The notes under the pieces were generated by a model. That model saw only the letters and a program-made list of their open reading frames with translations. It was not told the DNA's origin and made no database searches. A DNA stretch of 64,000 nucleotides. Origin: Dactylosporangium fulvum. GTDB taxonomy: Bacteria; Actinomycetota; Actinomycetes; Mycobacteriales; Micromonosporaceae. Both the position numbers and the translations under genes were made by a program. Positions 1 to 8,809 of this stretch are shown here, piece after piece; the first letter of the stretch is position 1, and the number at the start of each line of letters is the position of its first letter. The stretch spans positions 1,884,501 through 1,948,500 of the forward strand of contig NZ_CP073720.1 of the NCBI RefSeq assembly GCF_025137375.1. The letters are read 5' to 3'.

Positions 1-404
1 GCACGTCGACCGACACCGACGGGGAGGAGTGGCGGCACGACTGGCTGCCGGGACCGGTCGAGCGGCTGTCCATGACGTCGACCGACGCCGACGGCGGTGA
101 GGTGGTTGTCGTCGGGCGGGTCAGCGCGCGGGTGCACCGGCTGGTGCTCGACCACGGCAACGGCACGAGGACCCCGGCACGCATCGCCAACGGCGCGTTC
201 GGGCTGATCTCCGAGGACGGCGACGTCCGCTGGGCCGACAACCCGGAACTGGTCAGCTACGACGGCGACGGCAAGGAGATCGACCGCCGGTCGTTGCTCG
301 CCCCGTTCAGGGGCGGCGACCGGTGCTACACGGATCCGACCGGCGCCGTGGTCCTCGGCAAGCCCGGCCCGGCCTGCCTGCCCGCGGAGCCCTGGGTCGG
401 CTAG
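1..404 (+). CDS. C-terminal part of an unrecognised protein (5' end outside the window)
   Basis: The reading frame is open from base 3 to the TAG at 402-404, so this is the tail of a gene starting upstream. An internal ATG at 72 is possible but the frame runs through it with the same composition. The visible 133 residues are acidic and rich in Gly, Asp and Val with beta-strand-like alternation and two late cysteines (GDRCYTDPTG and GPACLPAEP), which would suit a secreted beta-rich domain. I recognise no family. Its stop codon overlaps the stop of the convergent M23 peptidase gene by 2 bases. Confidence 0.6.
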   Translation, partial: TSTDTDGEEWRHDWLPGPVERLSMTSTDADGGEVVVVGRVSARVHRLVLDHGNGTRTPARIANGAFGLISEDGDVRWADNPELVSYDGDGKEIDRRSLLAPFRGGDRCYTDPTGAVVLGKPGPACLPAEPWVG

Positions 405-1498
405 CCGATCGGGGCGCCGTGGGTGCGCATGAACGGCAGCGGGTCGATGGCGTTGTGCGGGCCGGTCGGCGGCGCGTTGACGTGCACCTCGTAGTGCAGG
501 TGCGGGGCCGAGGAGTTGCCCGAGCTGCCGACGTAGCCGATGACCTGGCCCGCCGCCACCTTCTGGCCCGGCTCCACCACCGCGCGGCGCACCATGTGGC
601 AGTACAGCGTCGAAATGCCGCCCGCGTGCTGGAGCTTCACGTACCAGCCGCAGCCCCGGACCGAGGCGCTGCCGGGCTGATCACAGCTGCGGCCGGCCTC
701 GATGTTGCACACCACCTCGACCACCGTCCCCGCCGACGCGGCGCGGATCGGGGTGCCGGTGAACGCCATGATGTCGACGCCGATGTGGTTGGGGTTGCGT
801 GCGGTCCGGAAGCCCGGCCGGGCCGAGAACCCGGGCAGCGGGCTGACCCACTTCTCGCCCGGCGCGGCGGTGACCGGTGCGGCCGGCGGGGCCGCGGCCG
901 GGCACGCCGGTGGGGTCGCGCCGCGCCGCACGTACGCGTCGGAAATGTAGGTGCCGGAGGGCAGCCGGTTCCACATCGGAGTGGTGCGGACCAGGCCGGC
1001 GATGTTCTCCCCGCGCACCTGGCACACCAGCGTCAGCGGCGTGCCGTCGGGCAGCGCCGAGATCAGCCGTGCACCGTGCGCGGGGCCGGTGCGGGCCTTC
1101 AGCGGGGTCGAGCCGCTCGCGACGGTGCCCGCGGTGGTGCCGGCCGCGGCACCGGCAGCCGGTGCCGCGGCCGCGGGTGCCGTGTCGCACGGCGGCAGTG
1201 CCTGCTGAGGGCGGCGGATCCACGCGTCGGAGACGTACGAACCGTCGCTCAGCCGGTCCCACTGGTCGGTGACACGGACGCTGCCCTGGTTGATGAGCTG
1301 GCCGCGCACCTGGCAGACGATGGTCACCGGCGAGCCGTGCGGCAGCGTGCGCAGCTGCGCGGTCCAGACCGCGGCGCCGGCGCGGACGTTGAGCGGTCGT
1401 TTCGGTGAGACGACGGTCGCCGTCTGGGCCGCCTGTGCCTCGACCGCCGGCAGCAACGCGCCGACGAGCACAGCGGCCAGCAGAACGATTTTGCGCAT
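401..1498 (-). CDS. Secreted M23-family metallopeptidase with two SH3-like repeats
   Basis: 365 residues. A Sec signal peptide (about residues 1-23, ending in EAQAAQ) is followed by two SH3b-like repeats (about 25-100 and 118-190), each with a TPMWNRLPSGTYISDAYV-type segment and paired cysteines, an Ala/Pro linker, and a C-terminal M23 (LytM/peptidase M23) domain. The zinc motif is visible as HIGVD (HxxxD) and HLHYEVH (HxH). M23 enzymes are zinc endopeptidases that cut peptide cross-links in peptidoglycan, and the SH3-like repeats probably bind the wall. It therefore likely acts outside the membrane in wall turnover. Monocistronic, converging on the gene before it. The start ATG is the one that gives the signal peptide. 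Confidence 0.85.
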   Translation of the reverse strand: MRKIVLLAAVLVGALLPAVEAQAAQTATVVSPKRPLNVRAGAAVWTAQLRTLPHGSPVTIVCQVRGQLINQGSVRVTDQWDRLSDGSYVSDAWIRRPQQALPPCDTAPAAAAPAAGAAAGTTAGTVASGSTPLKARTGPAHGARLISALPDGTPLTLVCQVRGENIAGLVRTTPMWNRLPSGTYISDAYVRRGATPPACPAAAPPAAPVTAAPGEKWVSPLPGFSARPGFRTARNPNHIGVDIMAFTGTPIRAASAGTVVEVVCNIEAGRSCDQPGSASVRGCGWYVKLQHAGGISTLYCHMVRRAVVEPGQKVAAGQVIGYVGSSGNSSAPHLHYEVHVNAPPTGPHNAIDPLPFMRTHGAPIG

Positions 1499-1550
1499 GG
1501 TGCACCCCCGTGGCCGGAACGAGCCGTGCGGCCGGGGGGACCGCGCGCGA

Positions 1551-1579
1551 ACCCCGCCAACGCTAGGCGCCGGCGGGGT
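1551..1579. terminator. Inverted repeat between the peptidase and fadB genes
   Basis: Arms ACCCCGCC and GGCGGGGT (8 bp) enclose 13 bases. A second small hairpin, CCCTC-TTAT-GAGGG, lies at 1607-1620, directly after the fadB stop codon. There is no T-tract, as is usual for high-GC actinobacterial terminators. Together they probably end fadAB transcription before it reaches the peptidase promoter. Confidence 0.4.
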
Positions 1580-1621
1580 CCGATGCAGGTGGTTCGGTCA
1601 ATATTTCCCTCTTATGAGGGG

Positions 1622-3691
1622 TTACGGGGCGTTCGCCACTCCCGGCGGCAGGAACCGGGATCCGGTCACCTTCTCCGAGATGCCCTCCCGGTCCAGGTAC
1701 GGCGTCACGCCGCCCAGGTGGAACGGCCAGCCGGCGCCGAGGATCATGCACAGGTCGATGTCGCGCGCATCGGCGACGACACCCTCGTCGAGCATGAGCC
1801 GGATCTCCCGCGCCAGGGCCTCGGTGGCCTGCTCGCGCAGCTGCTCCGCGGTGGACGGCCGGTCGCCGACCTCCAGCAGGGCGACCACCTCCGGGTCGGG
1901 ATTGCCGTCGGCGTCGGTGAAACCGCGCTTGCCCGCGCCGACCACCTTCGCCAGGTTGGGCGACACGCCGAAGCGGTCGGGAAACGCGTGGTGCAGCGTC
2001 TCGGCGACGTGGTGCGCGACGGCCGGGCCGACCATGGTGAGCAGCGCCATCGGCCGCATCGGCAGGCCGAGCGGGTCGAGCGCCGAGTCGGCGACGTCGA
2101 TCGGGGTGCCCTCGTCGACGGACGACGTCACCACGCCGAGGAAGCGGGTCAGCAGGCGGTTGACGACAAACGCCGGCGCGTCCTTCACGAGCACCGAGGA
2201 CTTCTTCAGCGCCTTGCCGACGGCGAACGCGGTGGCCAGGGTCGCGTCGTCGGTCTGCGCCGCCCGTACGACCTCCAGCAACGGCATCATGGCGACCGGG
2301 TTGAAGAAGTGCAGCCCGACCACGCGTTCCGGGTGGGCCAGGTCGGCCGCCTGCTCGGTGACCGACAGCGACGAGGTGTTGGTCGCCAGGACACAGTCGT
2401 CGCGGACGATCTTCTCGATCTCGGCCCAGACCTGCTTCTTGACCTTCAGGTCCTCGAACACGGCCTCCAGCACGAGATCGGCGTCGGCGAACGCGGCCTT
2501 GTCGACCGAGCCGCTGACGAGACCTCTGTACTTCGCCGCCTTGCCCGGATCGAGCCGCCGCTTCGACACCAGCTTGTCGATCTCGGCCTGGACGTAGCCG
2601 ACACCTTTGTCGACGCGCTCCTGGTCGAGGTCGGTCAGCACGACCGGTACCTCCAGGCGGCGCACGAACAGCAGCGCCAGCTGGGAGGCCATGAGACCGG
2701 CGCCGACGATGCCGACCTTGTTGACGTCGCGCGCCAGGCCCTTGTCCGGGGCGCCGGCCGGCCGCTTCGCGCGCCGCTGCACCAGGTCGAAGGCGTAGAG
2801 GCTGGCCCGCGCCTGGTCGCCCATGATGAGGTCGGCGAGGGCCTCGTCCTCGGCGGCGGTGCCGTCCTCGAACGACGCCTCCTTGGCCAGCGCCAGCAGC
2901 TCCAGGGCTCGGTTGGCGCTGTCGACCGCGCCGTGCAGCCGCTCGTCGAGCTGTCGCCTGGCGAAGAACAGCACGCCGTCCCACATCTCCCGGTCGATCT
3001 CCGGCCGGGTCACCGTGACCGTGCCGTCGACGACGCCCTCGGCCCACTCCAGCGAGCGCTCGAGGTAGTCCGCCGGCTCGAAGATCGCGTCGGCGATGCC
3101 CATCTCGTGCGCCTGCGCCGGCCTGAGCTGCTTCTGGGTGAGCGGGTTCTGCAGGATGACCTGCGCGGCCGCGGCGATGCCGATGAGGTTGGGCAGCAGT
3201 TGCGTGCCGCCCCAGCCGGGCACCAGGCCGATCGCGACCTCGGGCAGGGCGAGCGCCGCGGCACCGCTGCTCACCGTGCGGTAGTGGCAGTGCAGGGCGA
3301 CCTCGAGCCCGCCGCCCATCGCCGCGCCGTTGACGAACGCGAAGGTCGGCACGGTGGAGTCGCGGAGTTTCCGGAAGACGCGGTGGCCGTACCGCCCGAG
3401 CTCCAGCGCCTGCTCGCGGGAGGTCAGCAGCGGCATGCCGGTGATATCCGCGCCGACGCAGAAGATGTACGGCTTGCCGGTCAGCGCGATGAACTTGGGC
3501 TGCGCCGCGATCGCCTCGTCGATCGCCGTTTCCAGGCTGGCCAGGCCACCGGGGCCGAACGAGTTCGGCTTGGTGTGGTCGAAGCCGTTGTCGAGCGTGA
3601 TGAGCGCGGCCCGCTCACGGCCCGGCAGCGTCACGAAGCGCAGCAACGCCTTGGTCACGACCTCGTTCGGGTTCGTGATGGTCGTGGTCAC
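1622..3691 (-). CDS. fadB: Fatty-acid oxidation multifunctional protein (enoyl-CoA hydratase / 3-hydroxyacyl-CoA dehydrogenase)
   Basis: 689 residues from a GTG at 3691, which overlaps the stop of the thiolase gene in GTGA. The N-terminal half is a crotonase fold (ALITLDNGF, oxyanion-hole regions around GADITGMPLL and FVNGAAMGGGLEVAL). The C-terminal half is a 3-hydroxyacyl-CoA dehydrogenase: Rossmann motif KVGIVGAGLMASQLAL near residue 330, catalytic-region HFFNPV, and the C-terminal helical domain with FVVNRLL. It hydrates 2-enoyl-CoA and oxidises the 3-hydroxyacyl-CoA with NAD+, feeding the thiolase next door. The frame stays open upstream of 3691, but that segment overlaps the thiolase gene and lacks family similarity. 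Confidence 0.93.
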   Translation of the reverse strand: MTTTITNPNEVVTKALLRFVTLPGRERAALITLDNGFDHTKPNSFGPGGLASLETAIDEAIAAQPKFIALTGKPYIFCVGADITGMPLLTSREQALELGRYGHRVFRKLRDSTVPTFAFVNGAAMGGGLEVALHCHYRTVSSGAAALALPEVAIGLVPGWGGTQLLPNLIGIAAAAQVILQNPLTQKQLRPAQAHEMGIADAIFEPADYLERSLEWAEGVVDGTVTVTRPEIDREMWDGVLFFARRQLDERLHGAVDSANRALELLALAKEASFEDGTAAEDEALADLIMGDQARASLYAFDLVQRRAKRPAGAPDKGLARDVNKVGIVGAGLMASQLALLFVRRLEVPVVLTDLDQERVDKGVGYVQAEIDKLVSKRRLDPGKAAKYRGLVSGSVDKAAFADADLVLEAVFEDLKVKKQVWAEIEKIVRDDCVLATNTSSLSVTEQAADLAHPERVVGLHFFNPVAMMPLLEVVRAAQTDDATLATAFAVGKALKKSSVLVKDAPAFVVNRLLTRFLGVVTSSVDEGTPIDVADSALDPLGLPMRPMALLTMVGPAVAHHVAETLHHAFPDRFGVSPNLAKVVGAGKRGFTDADGNPDPEVVALLEVGDRPSTAEQLREQATEALAREIRLMLDEGVVADARDIDLCMILGAGWPFHLGGVTPYLDREGISEKVTGSRFLPPGVANAP

Positions 3692-4881
3692 TTGCCACCC
3701 TCCCAGTTCGGGTTCTCCCAGATCACCGACGCACCCATGCCGATGCCGACGCACATGGCGGTCAGGCCGTACCGCACCTCGGGGTGCTCGGCGAACTGGC
3801 GCGACAGCTGCGTCATCAGCCGCACGCCCGAGGAGGCGAGCGGGTGGCCCACGGCGATCGCGCCGCCCCACGGGTTGACGCGCGGGTCGTCGTCGGCGAT
3901 GCCGAAGTGGTCGAGGAACGCGAGCACCTGCACCGCGAAGGCCTCGTTGAGCTCGAACAGGCCGATGTCCTCGATGGTGAGGCCGGCCTGGCGCAGCGCC
4001 TTCTCGGTCGCCGGGACGGGGCCGTAGCCCATGACCTCGGGCTCGACGCCGACGAAGCCGTACGACACCAGGCGCATGCCGACCGGCAGGCCCAACTCCC
4101 GCGCGACGTCCTCGGCGGCGATGATCGCGGCGGTGGCACCGTCGTTGAGGCCGGCCGCGTTGCCCGCGGTCACCTTGCCGTGCGGGCGGAACGGCGTCTT
4201 GAGCGTGGCGAGCTTCTCCAGGCTGGTCTCGCGCGGCGCCTCGTCGGCGGTCGCCAGGCCCCAGCCGGCCTCCGGGTCGCGGGTGGCGACACTCACCAGG
4301 TCGGGCTGGAGCTTGCCGGCCTGGTACGCGGCGGCGGTCTTGACCTGCGACGCGTAGCCGAACTTGTCCGCGCGCTCCTTGGTGATGCCGGGCAGGCGGT
4401 CGTGCAGGTTTTCCGCGGTCGAGCCCATGACCAGCGCGGACGGGTCGACCAGCTTTTCCGCCAGGATGCGCGGGTTGGGGTCGACGCCTTCACCCATCGG
4501 GTGGCGGCCCATGTGCTCGACACCGCCGGCGATGGCAACGTCGTAAGCACCGAAGGCGATGCCGCCGGCGACGGTGGTCACCGCGGTCAGGGCGCCGGCG
4601 CACATGCGGTCGATGGCGTAGCCGGGGACGGTCTTGGGCAGCCCGGCCAGCAGGGCCGCGGTGCGCCCGATGGTCAGACCCTGGTCGCCGGTCTGCGTCG
4701 TGGCGGCGACGGCGACCTCGTCGACCCGCTCGGGCGGCAGCTGCGGGTTGCGCCGCAGCAGCTCCCGGATGCAGCGGATGACCAGATCGTCGGCGCGGGT
4801 GTTGGCATACATCCCACCGGCCTTGCCGAACGGGGTGCGCACGCCGTCGACGAAGACGACGTCGCGGACGGGACGGGGCAC
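3688..4881 (-). CDS. fadA: Acetyl-CoA acyltransferase (thiolase)
   Basis: 397 residues, normal thiolase length. Family landmarks are visible: the nucleophilic cysteine in DRMCAGALTAV near residue 90, the GHPLASSG histidine motif, and the C-terminal cysteine in AMCVGIGMGASVI. The enzyme cleaves 3-ketoacyl-CoA with CoA to acetyl-CoA and a shortened acyl-CoA, the last step of beta-oxidation. It is the first gene of a two-gene operon with fadB, joined by a 4-base GTGA overlap that suggests translational coupling. The GTG start has a good AGGAGG 6 bases upstream. Confidence 0.95.
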   Translation of the reverse strand: MPRPVRDVVFVDGVRTPFGKAGGMYANTRADDLVIRCIRELLRRNPQLPPERVDEVAVAATTQTGDQGLTIGRTAALLAGLPKTVPGYAIDRMCAGALTAVTTVAGGIAFGAYDVAIAGGVEHMGRHPMGEGVDPNPRILAEKLVDPSALVMGSTAENLHDRLPGITKERADKFGYASQVKTAAAYQAGKLQPDLVSVATRDPEAGWGLATADEAPRETSLEKLATLKTPFRPHGKVTAGNAAGLNDGATAAIIAAEDVARELGLPVGMRLVSYGFVGVEPEVMGYGPVPATEKALRQAGLTIEDIGLFELNEAFAVQVLAFLDHFGIADDDPRVNPWGGAIAVGHPLASSGVRLMTQLSRQFAEHPEVRYGLTAMCVGIGMGASVIWENPNWEGGK

Positions 4882-4915
4882 GGGAGTCCTCCTAGCAACG
4901 AGTTACGCCCAATGT

Positions 4916-4927
4916 TACTCACCAGTA
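4916..4927. promoter_or_regulatory. Candidate operator upstream of fadAB
   Basis: The 12-mer TACTCACCAGTA has inverted 4-bp arms (TACT/AGTA) and lies 35-46 bases upstream of the fadA start, where a promoter is expected. Similar TACT-type half-sites are bound by TetR-family fatty-acid regulators in actinobacteria. This assignment is inference from position and symmetry only. Confidence 0.3.
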
Positions 4928-5020
4928 GGTGCCGTGGGCTGTGGACCGGACCACATCCCGGGACGCATCACCCCCGACATGCCTCGCCTCGGCCTGTCGC
5001 GAGGCTGCCTGGGCGCCGTG

Positions 5021-5073
5021 CATGATCACGGATGTTTCGGTGGGCTGGAACGCGCAAAACGTCCACGATCATG
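5021..5073. repeat. Imperfect palindromic repeat between fadA and rnd
   Basis: A 53-base element begins CATGATCACGGATG and ends CGTCCACGATCATG, with arms that pair over about 17 bases with a few mismatches. The outer CATGATC core resembles other palindromic elements in this window, at 11865 and within 61125-61194. It sits in the 286-base gap 4882-5167, which otherwise holds only the fadA promoter region. It may also serve as a transcription terminator for rnd. Confidence 0.5.
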
Positions 5074-5167
5074 AAAAGTTGCGACTCCGCCGCACTCGGA
5101 CCACAAACAGCGGCACGCGCCCGCTCGAGAGCTTCCACTCAGAGCGGGCGCGTGCCGTACAGCAGGC

Positions 5168-6463
5168 TCAGGCCGGCAGTTGCAGTGCCGCGGTCAGGCC
5201 CGGTGCCACCAGGGCAACCTGCCAGGGCCGTGCGCCGTAGCCGGCGAGCACCGCCGCCACGGCCTCCTCCGTCAACTCCTCCGGAGGGGACCAGGCCAGA
5301 CGGCGTACCGAATCCGGGGTTATGAGGTTTTCCGGAGGCACCCGATATGCCGTCGCCGAGCCTGTCACCACCTCGCGGCACCGGGCCAGGCGCGCCGCAG
5401 CCGCCGGGTCACGCTCGGCCCAGCGGTGCGGTGGGGGAGGACCCTCCGACGGCGGGGTCGTGGGCAGTTCCTTGTCCGACAGCGCGCGGGCATCGGACAG
5501 CGCGGTGAGCCACGTCGGGGCCAGGCGGCGCACCGACCGGCCGCCGAAGCCGGCCAGGGCCAGCAGGCCACGCTCGTCCTTCGGGTCCGCCTCGGCGGCG
5601 GCGATGATGGCGGCGTCGGCCAGGACACGGCCGGGGGAGGCGTCGCGCCGCTGCGCGATCTCGTCCCGAGCCTGCCAGAGCGCCCGCACCCGGGCCAGGG
5701 CGCGCGCGCCGCGGACCCGGTGGATGCCCGACGTGCGGCGCCACGGGTCGGCGCGGACCCGCGGCGGGTCGCCGGCCGAGGCCACCAGCGCCGCGAACTC
5801 CTGCTTGGCCCATTCGGTCTTGTCCTGCCGATGCAGTTCCTCGGTCAGGGTTTCGCGCAGCTGGAGCAGCAGCTCGACGTCGAGTGCGGCGTACGTCAGC
5901 CAGGAGGTCGGCAGGGGCCGCGTGGACCAGTCCGCCGCCGAGTGGTGCTTCTCCAGCGTGTAGCCCAGCAGCGACTCGGTCAGCGCGGCCAGGCCGACCC
6001 GTTCGAACCCGCACAACCTGGCGGCGAGCTCGGTATCGAACAGCCGGGTGGGGCGTAGTCCTAACTCGGTGAGACAGGGCAGGTCCTGGCTGGCGGCGTG
6101 CAGGACCCACTCGGTCGGGGAGATCACCTCGTCGAGCTCGGGTAGCTGGCCGAAGGGTAGTGGGTCGATGAGCACGGTGCCCGCGCCGGCGCGGCGCAGT
6201 TGAACAAGGTACGCGCGATGCGTGTACCGGTAGCCGGAGGCGCGCTCGGCGTCGACGGCCACCGGGCCGGTGCCCTGGGCGAGTCGCTCGACAGCGCGCA
6301 CCAGCTCGGCCCGGTCCACGATCGGATCGGGTGTCCCGTCTCGGGGGGCGGTCAGCAGGACGGGCTCGGTCGTGTCGTCCGGTTTGTCCGGACTGTCTGG
6401 CTCCTCGTCCCGACGCCGCGCGGGGGGTTCGTCGGTCACGCCGACCACGGTACGTTGCGCCAC
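5168..6463 (-). CDS. rnd: Ribonuclease D family 3'-5' exonuclease with HRDC domain
   Basis: 431 residues. After an acidic, probably disordered N-terminus of about 50 residues, the DEDDy exonuclease motifs are present: VAVDAERASGYRY (Exo I), LHAASQDLPCL (Exo II) and YAALDVELLL (Exo III, with Y and D). An HRDC helical region follows at about 230-310. RNase D enzymes trim the 3' ends of tRNA precursors and other stable RNAs. The order rnd, then nearby DUF3000 and hemE, is in my recollection a common actinobacterial arrangement. A GTG at 6463 is the longest start. In-frame GTGs a few codons later would remove only part of the disordered tail. Confidence 0.88.
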   Translation of the reverse strand: MAQRTVVGVTDEPPARRRDEEPDSPDKPDDTTEPVLLTAPRDGTPDPIVDRAELVRAVERLAQGTGPVAVDAERASGYRYTHRAYLVQLRRAGAGTVLIDPLPFGQLPELDEVISPTEWVLHAASQDLPCLTELGLRPTRLFDTELAARLCGFERVGLAALTESLLGYTLEKHHSAADWSTRPLPTSWLTYAALDVELLLQLRETLTEELHRQDKTEWAKQEFAALVASAGDPPRVRADPWRRTSGIHRVRGARALARVRALWQARDEIAQRRDASPGRVLADAAIIAAAEADPKDERGLLALAGFGGRSVRRLAPTWLTALSDARALSDKELPTTPPSEGPPPPHRWAERDPAAAARLARCREVVTGSATAYRVPPENLITPDSVRRLAWSPPEELTEEAVAAVLAGYGARPWQVALVAPGLTAALQLPA

Positions 6464-6744
6464 AGGTGTGCCGGTGCAGCCGGTCCGGCGCGTCGGGTTG
6501 TTGGGACCTTACTGCGACCTTGAGATGGGTCAGACAGGCGCCCACGCCGACCGGTACGGTCGCGTGCGCAGGACCACCGGTCCTGTCGGCAGGTTGCTTC
6601 TGTCCAGAGGTTGCCTCGGAGGTCGCGGGGCTTGTGCTGGCCGTCTAGGGTGAGGCCGACTGATGACGTTGCAACATGGCTGCCTGCGGGTGGGCACACG
6701 TCCGGTGAAACGGGCGGAACCGTTACAGGAAGGAAACGAGAAGC
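6464..6744. other. Divergent intergenic region between rnd and the serine protease gene
   Basis: 281 bases with no convincing gene. It must carry the promoters for rnd (minus) and the protease (plus). The protease start has a clear purine-rich ribosome site, AGGAAGGAAACGAG, just upstream. The sequence around 6658-6690 is less GC-rich than its surroundings, as expected of a promoter, but I cannot name -35/-10 hexamers confidently. Confidence 0.4.
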
Positions 6745-7812
6745 ATGACGGCCGGGTATGACCCCTCCAACCCGGTGGCTTCCGGCACCTCCGATTCGTT
6801 CGAACGGCCGCGGCACACAGACCGCCCGGCCGACGAACCGGAGCGACTCGGTCCACTCCCTCCGCGGATGACGTCCACCGGATCGTTCCCGGCGGTGTCC
6901 AGCACCGGCCAGATTCCGGCCAACACGGGCTCCCTTCCTGCCCAGCAGACGAGCGCATGGCCGGTCTCGGCACCCGCACAGCCGGTCTCGGCACCCGCAG
7001 GCCCGCCGCCGCACAGCGCGCCGCCCATGACCGCTCCCGCCCGGCGCAACGGCGTCGCCGCCTTCGCCCTGACGCTGGCGGTGATCCTGCTGATCGTGGT
7101 CAGCGTCCAGGCTGCGTTCATCGTCAACCTGCAGCAGCGCCTCGGCAAGGCCGAGGACCGCGCCGCCGCCGCGCAGAAGACGGACGAGGAGCGCATCAAG
7201 GCACTGGAGGGCCGCGCGGACCAGCTCGAAACCAAGACCGGCGGCAACCTCGACGCCGCCGAGGTCGCCGCGAGCGTGCGGCCGAGCGTGTTCCGAGTCT
7301 CCACCAAGTACTCCACCGGCACCGCGTTCGCCATCGGCAAGGCCGCTTCGGGCGGCGGCACCAACTTGATCACCAACTACCACGTGGTCGAGCAGGCCTA
7401 CGTGAAGAACGAGAAGGACGTCAGCCTCGAGCGCACCGATCAGCGCTTCCCGGCCCGCATCGTCGAGGTGCACCCGGACAAGGACCTGGCCGTGCTGCAC
7501 TCCGACGAGCAGTTCGCGCGGCTGGTTCCGGCCGCGGCGGTGCCGAAGGTGGGTGAACCCGTGCTCGTCGTGGGATCCCCGTACGGGCTCGAGGACACCG
7601 TCACCACCGGCGTGGTGAGCGCGTTCCGGACGATGCAGGGCGAGCAGCTCATGCAGTTCGACGCGGCGATCAACCCGGGCAACTCGGGCGGGCCCGTGTT
7701 CAACGCGAAGAAGGAGGTGGTCGGTGTCGCGACGCTGAAGGCGAGGGAGGCCGAGGGCATCGGCCTGGCGATTCCGATCACCGTGGTCTGCGAGACGATC
7801 AGCTTCTGCTGA
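6745..7812 (+). CDS. Membrane-anchored trypsin-like serine protease
   Basis: 355 residues in three parts. A Pro/Ser/Ala-rich cytoplasmic region of about 100 residues is followed by one transmembrane helix (FALTLAVILLIVVSVQAAF, about 108-127) and a short coiled coil (about 128-165). The protease domain has catalytic His213 in NYHVV, Asp247 in DKDLAVL and Ser314 in NPGNSGGPV. This is the chymotrypsin/HtrA-like (S1C/trypsin_2) arrangement without a PDZ domain. The active site should face outward, so a role in degrading or processing secreted proteins is likely. It ends with an odd short tail carrying two cysteines (VCETISFC). Confidence 0.85.
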   Translation: MTAGYDPSNPVASGTSDSFERPRHTDRPADEPERLGPLPPRMTSTGSFPAVSSTGQIPANTGSLPAQQTSAWPVSAPAQPVSAPAGPPPHSAPPMTAPARRNGVAAFALTLAVILLIVVSVQAAFIVNLQQRLGKAEDRAAAAQKTDEERIKALEGRADQLETKTGGNLDAAEVAASVRPSVFRVSTKYSTGTAFAIGKAASGGGTNLITNYHVVEQAYVKNEKDVSLERTDQRFPARIVEVHPDKDLAVLHSDEQFARLVPAAAVPKVGEPVLVVGSPYGLEDTVTTGVVSAFRTMQGEQLMQFDAAINPGNSGGPVFNAKKEVVGVATLKAREAEGIGLAIPITVVCETISFC

Positions 7813-7934
7813 TTCGTATCCCGGTTCCTACGTTTCCCGGCCTCGCCGGGGCACCACCAGTCGTCGCGTCCCGGTCGTGACGGCCGAACGACTCCCCCGG
7901 GGCGCTGCCCGGCGGGACCATCAGGAGGAAGAAC

Positions 7935-8747
7935 ATGTCATACCCCGGAAACCCCCAGGGGAACCCGAACGAGGGATACGGCTACCCCGACCCGAACGCG
8001 CCCGCCGGAGCCTACCCGCCACCGGCAGCGCCCTACAGTGAGCAGCCCGTCTCGCCGTACGGCGGCCCGGTGCCCCAGCAGCCGGCCCCGCTCCACGACC
8101 AGAGCACCACGCAGCTGCCGACCTACAGCAACGAGGGCTCCTACAGCCTCGACCCGTCGGTCTCCGCGCCGCCGACCGCGCCGATGCAGGCCAACCCGCC
8201 GATGTCGGCTCCGCCGATGTCCGGCCCGCCCCTGTCCGGGCCGCCCATGTCGGGCCCGCCCAACATGTACGGCCCGGTCTCCGGTGCTCCGGCGTTCCCG
8301 GCCCAGCCGGTCGGCTACCCGCCCGTCGACCAGCCGAAGAAGAAGAGTGTCGCGGTCCCGATCCTCGCGAGCCTGCTCGCGCTCGCCGTGATCGCCGCCG
8401 GTGTTTTCGTCGGCCTCTACATCGACAAGAGCGGCAAGCTCGACAAGTCGGAGAAGCTCTCCGCGCAGCGTCAGGAGACCGTCGACACGACGCAGAAGGA
8501 CCTGGACACCACCAAGGCCGACCTGCAGAAGAAGGCCGACGAGCTGACCAAGGCCCAGCAGGACCTGCGCGGCACCCAGGCCGACAGCACCGAGGCGAAG
8601 CGCCAACGCGACGTCGTCGGCAAGTGCCTCACGCTGCTGCTGCAGTTCATCGACGCCGCCAACAACGGCGACCGGACCACGATGCAGAACAAGCTCAACG
8701 AGCTGGACAAGCCGTGCGACGAGGCTTCGACCCTGCTCGGCATCTGA
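7935..8747 (+). CDS. Proline-rich single-pass membrane protein with extracytoplasmic coiled coil
   Basis: 270 residues with a strong AGGAGGAAGAAC ribosome site. The first ~130 residues are a Pro/Gly/Tyr-rich low-complexity segment with repeated MSGPP/LSGPP units. One membrane helix follows (VAVPILASLLALAVIAAGVFV, about 138-158). The rest is a highly charged coiled coil of heptads (DTTQKDLDTTKADLQKK) and a C-terminal domain with two cysteines that could pair. No enzymatic motif is seen and I do not recognise a named family. It shares the layout (disordered cytoplasmic N-terminus, one helix, coiled coil) of the protease 122 bases upstream, so the two may work together at the membrane. That link is inference. 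Confidence 0.75.
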   Translation: MSYPGNPQGNPNEGYGYPDPNAPAGAYPPPAAPYSEQPVSPYGGPVPQQPAPLHDQSTTQLPTYSNEGSYSLDPSVSAPPTAPMQANPPMSAPPMSGPPLSGPPMSGPPNMYGPVSGAPAFPAQPVGYPPVDQPKKKSVAVPILASLLALAVIAAGVFVGLYIDKSGKLDKSEKLSAQRQETVDTTQKDLDTTKADLQKKADELTKAQQDLRGTQADSTEAKRQRDVVGKCLTLLLQFIDAANNGDRTTMQNKLNELDKPCDEASTLLGI

Positions 8748-8770
8748 TCTCGGGCAAGTGATCCCGGACG

Positions 8771-8794
8771 GGCCGGCGCTTCCGGGCGCCGGCC
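8771..8794. terminator. GC-rich hairpin after the coiled-coil membrane protein gene
   Basis: Perfect 9-bp arms GGCCGGCGC and GCGCCGGCC enclose TTCCGG. It lies between two convergent genes (stops at 8747 and 8810), so it can terminate transcription from the left and perhaps from both sides. Confidence 0.65.
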
Positions 8795-8809
8795 TTGCTC
8801 ATGCCCGCT

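Noticed and set aside
1499..1621. c-di-AMP (ydaO-type) riboswitch before the M23 peptidase.
   Set aside because: Such switches precede many actinobacterial wall hydrolases, but this gap is only about 120 bases and shows only terminator-like hairpins.
1526..4027. Very long open frame on the plus strand over fadB (833 codons).
   Set aside because: It is antisense to fadB and thiolase genes whose protein families are clear. High GC3 removes stops from the opposite strand, and the translation is Arg/Gly/Val-rich without any family motif.
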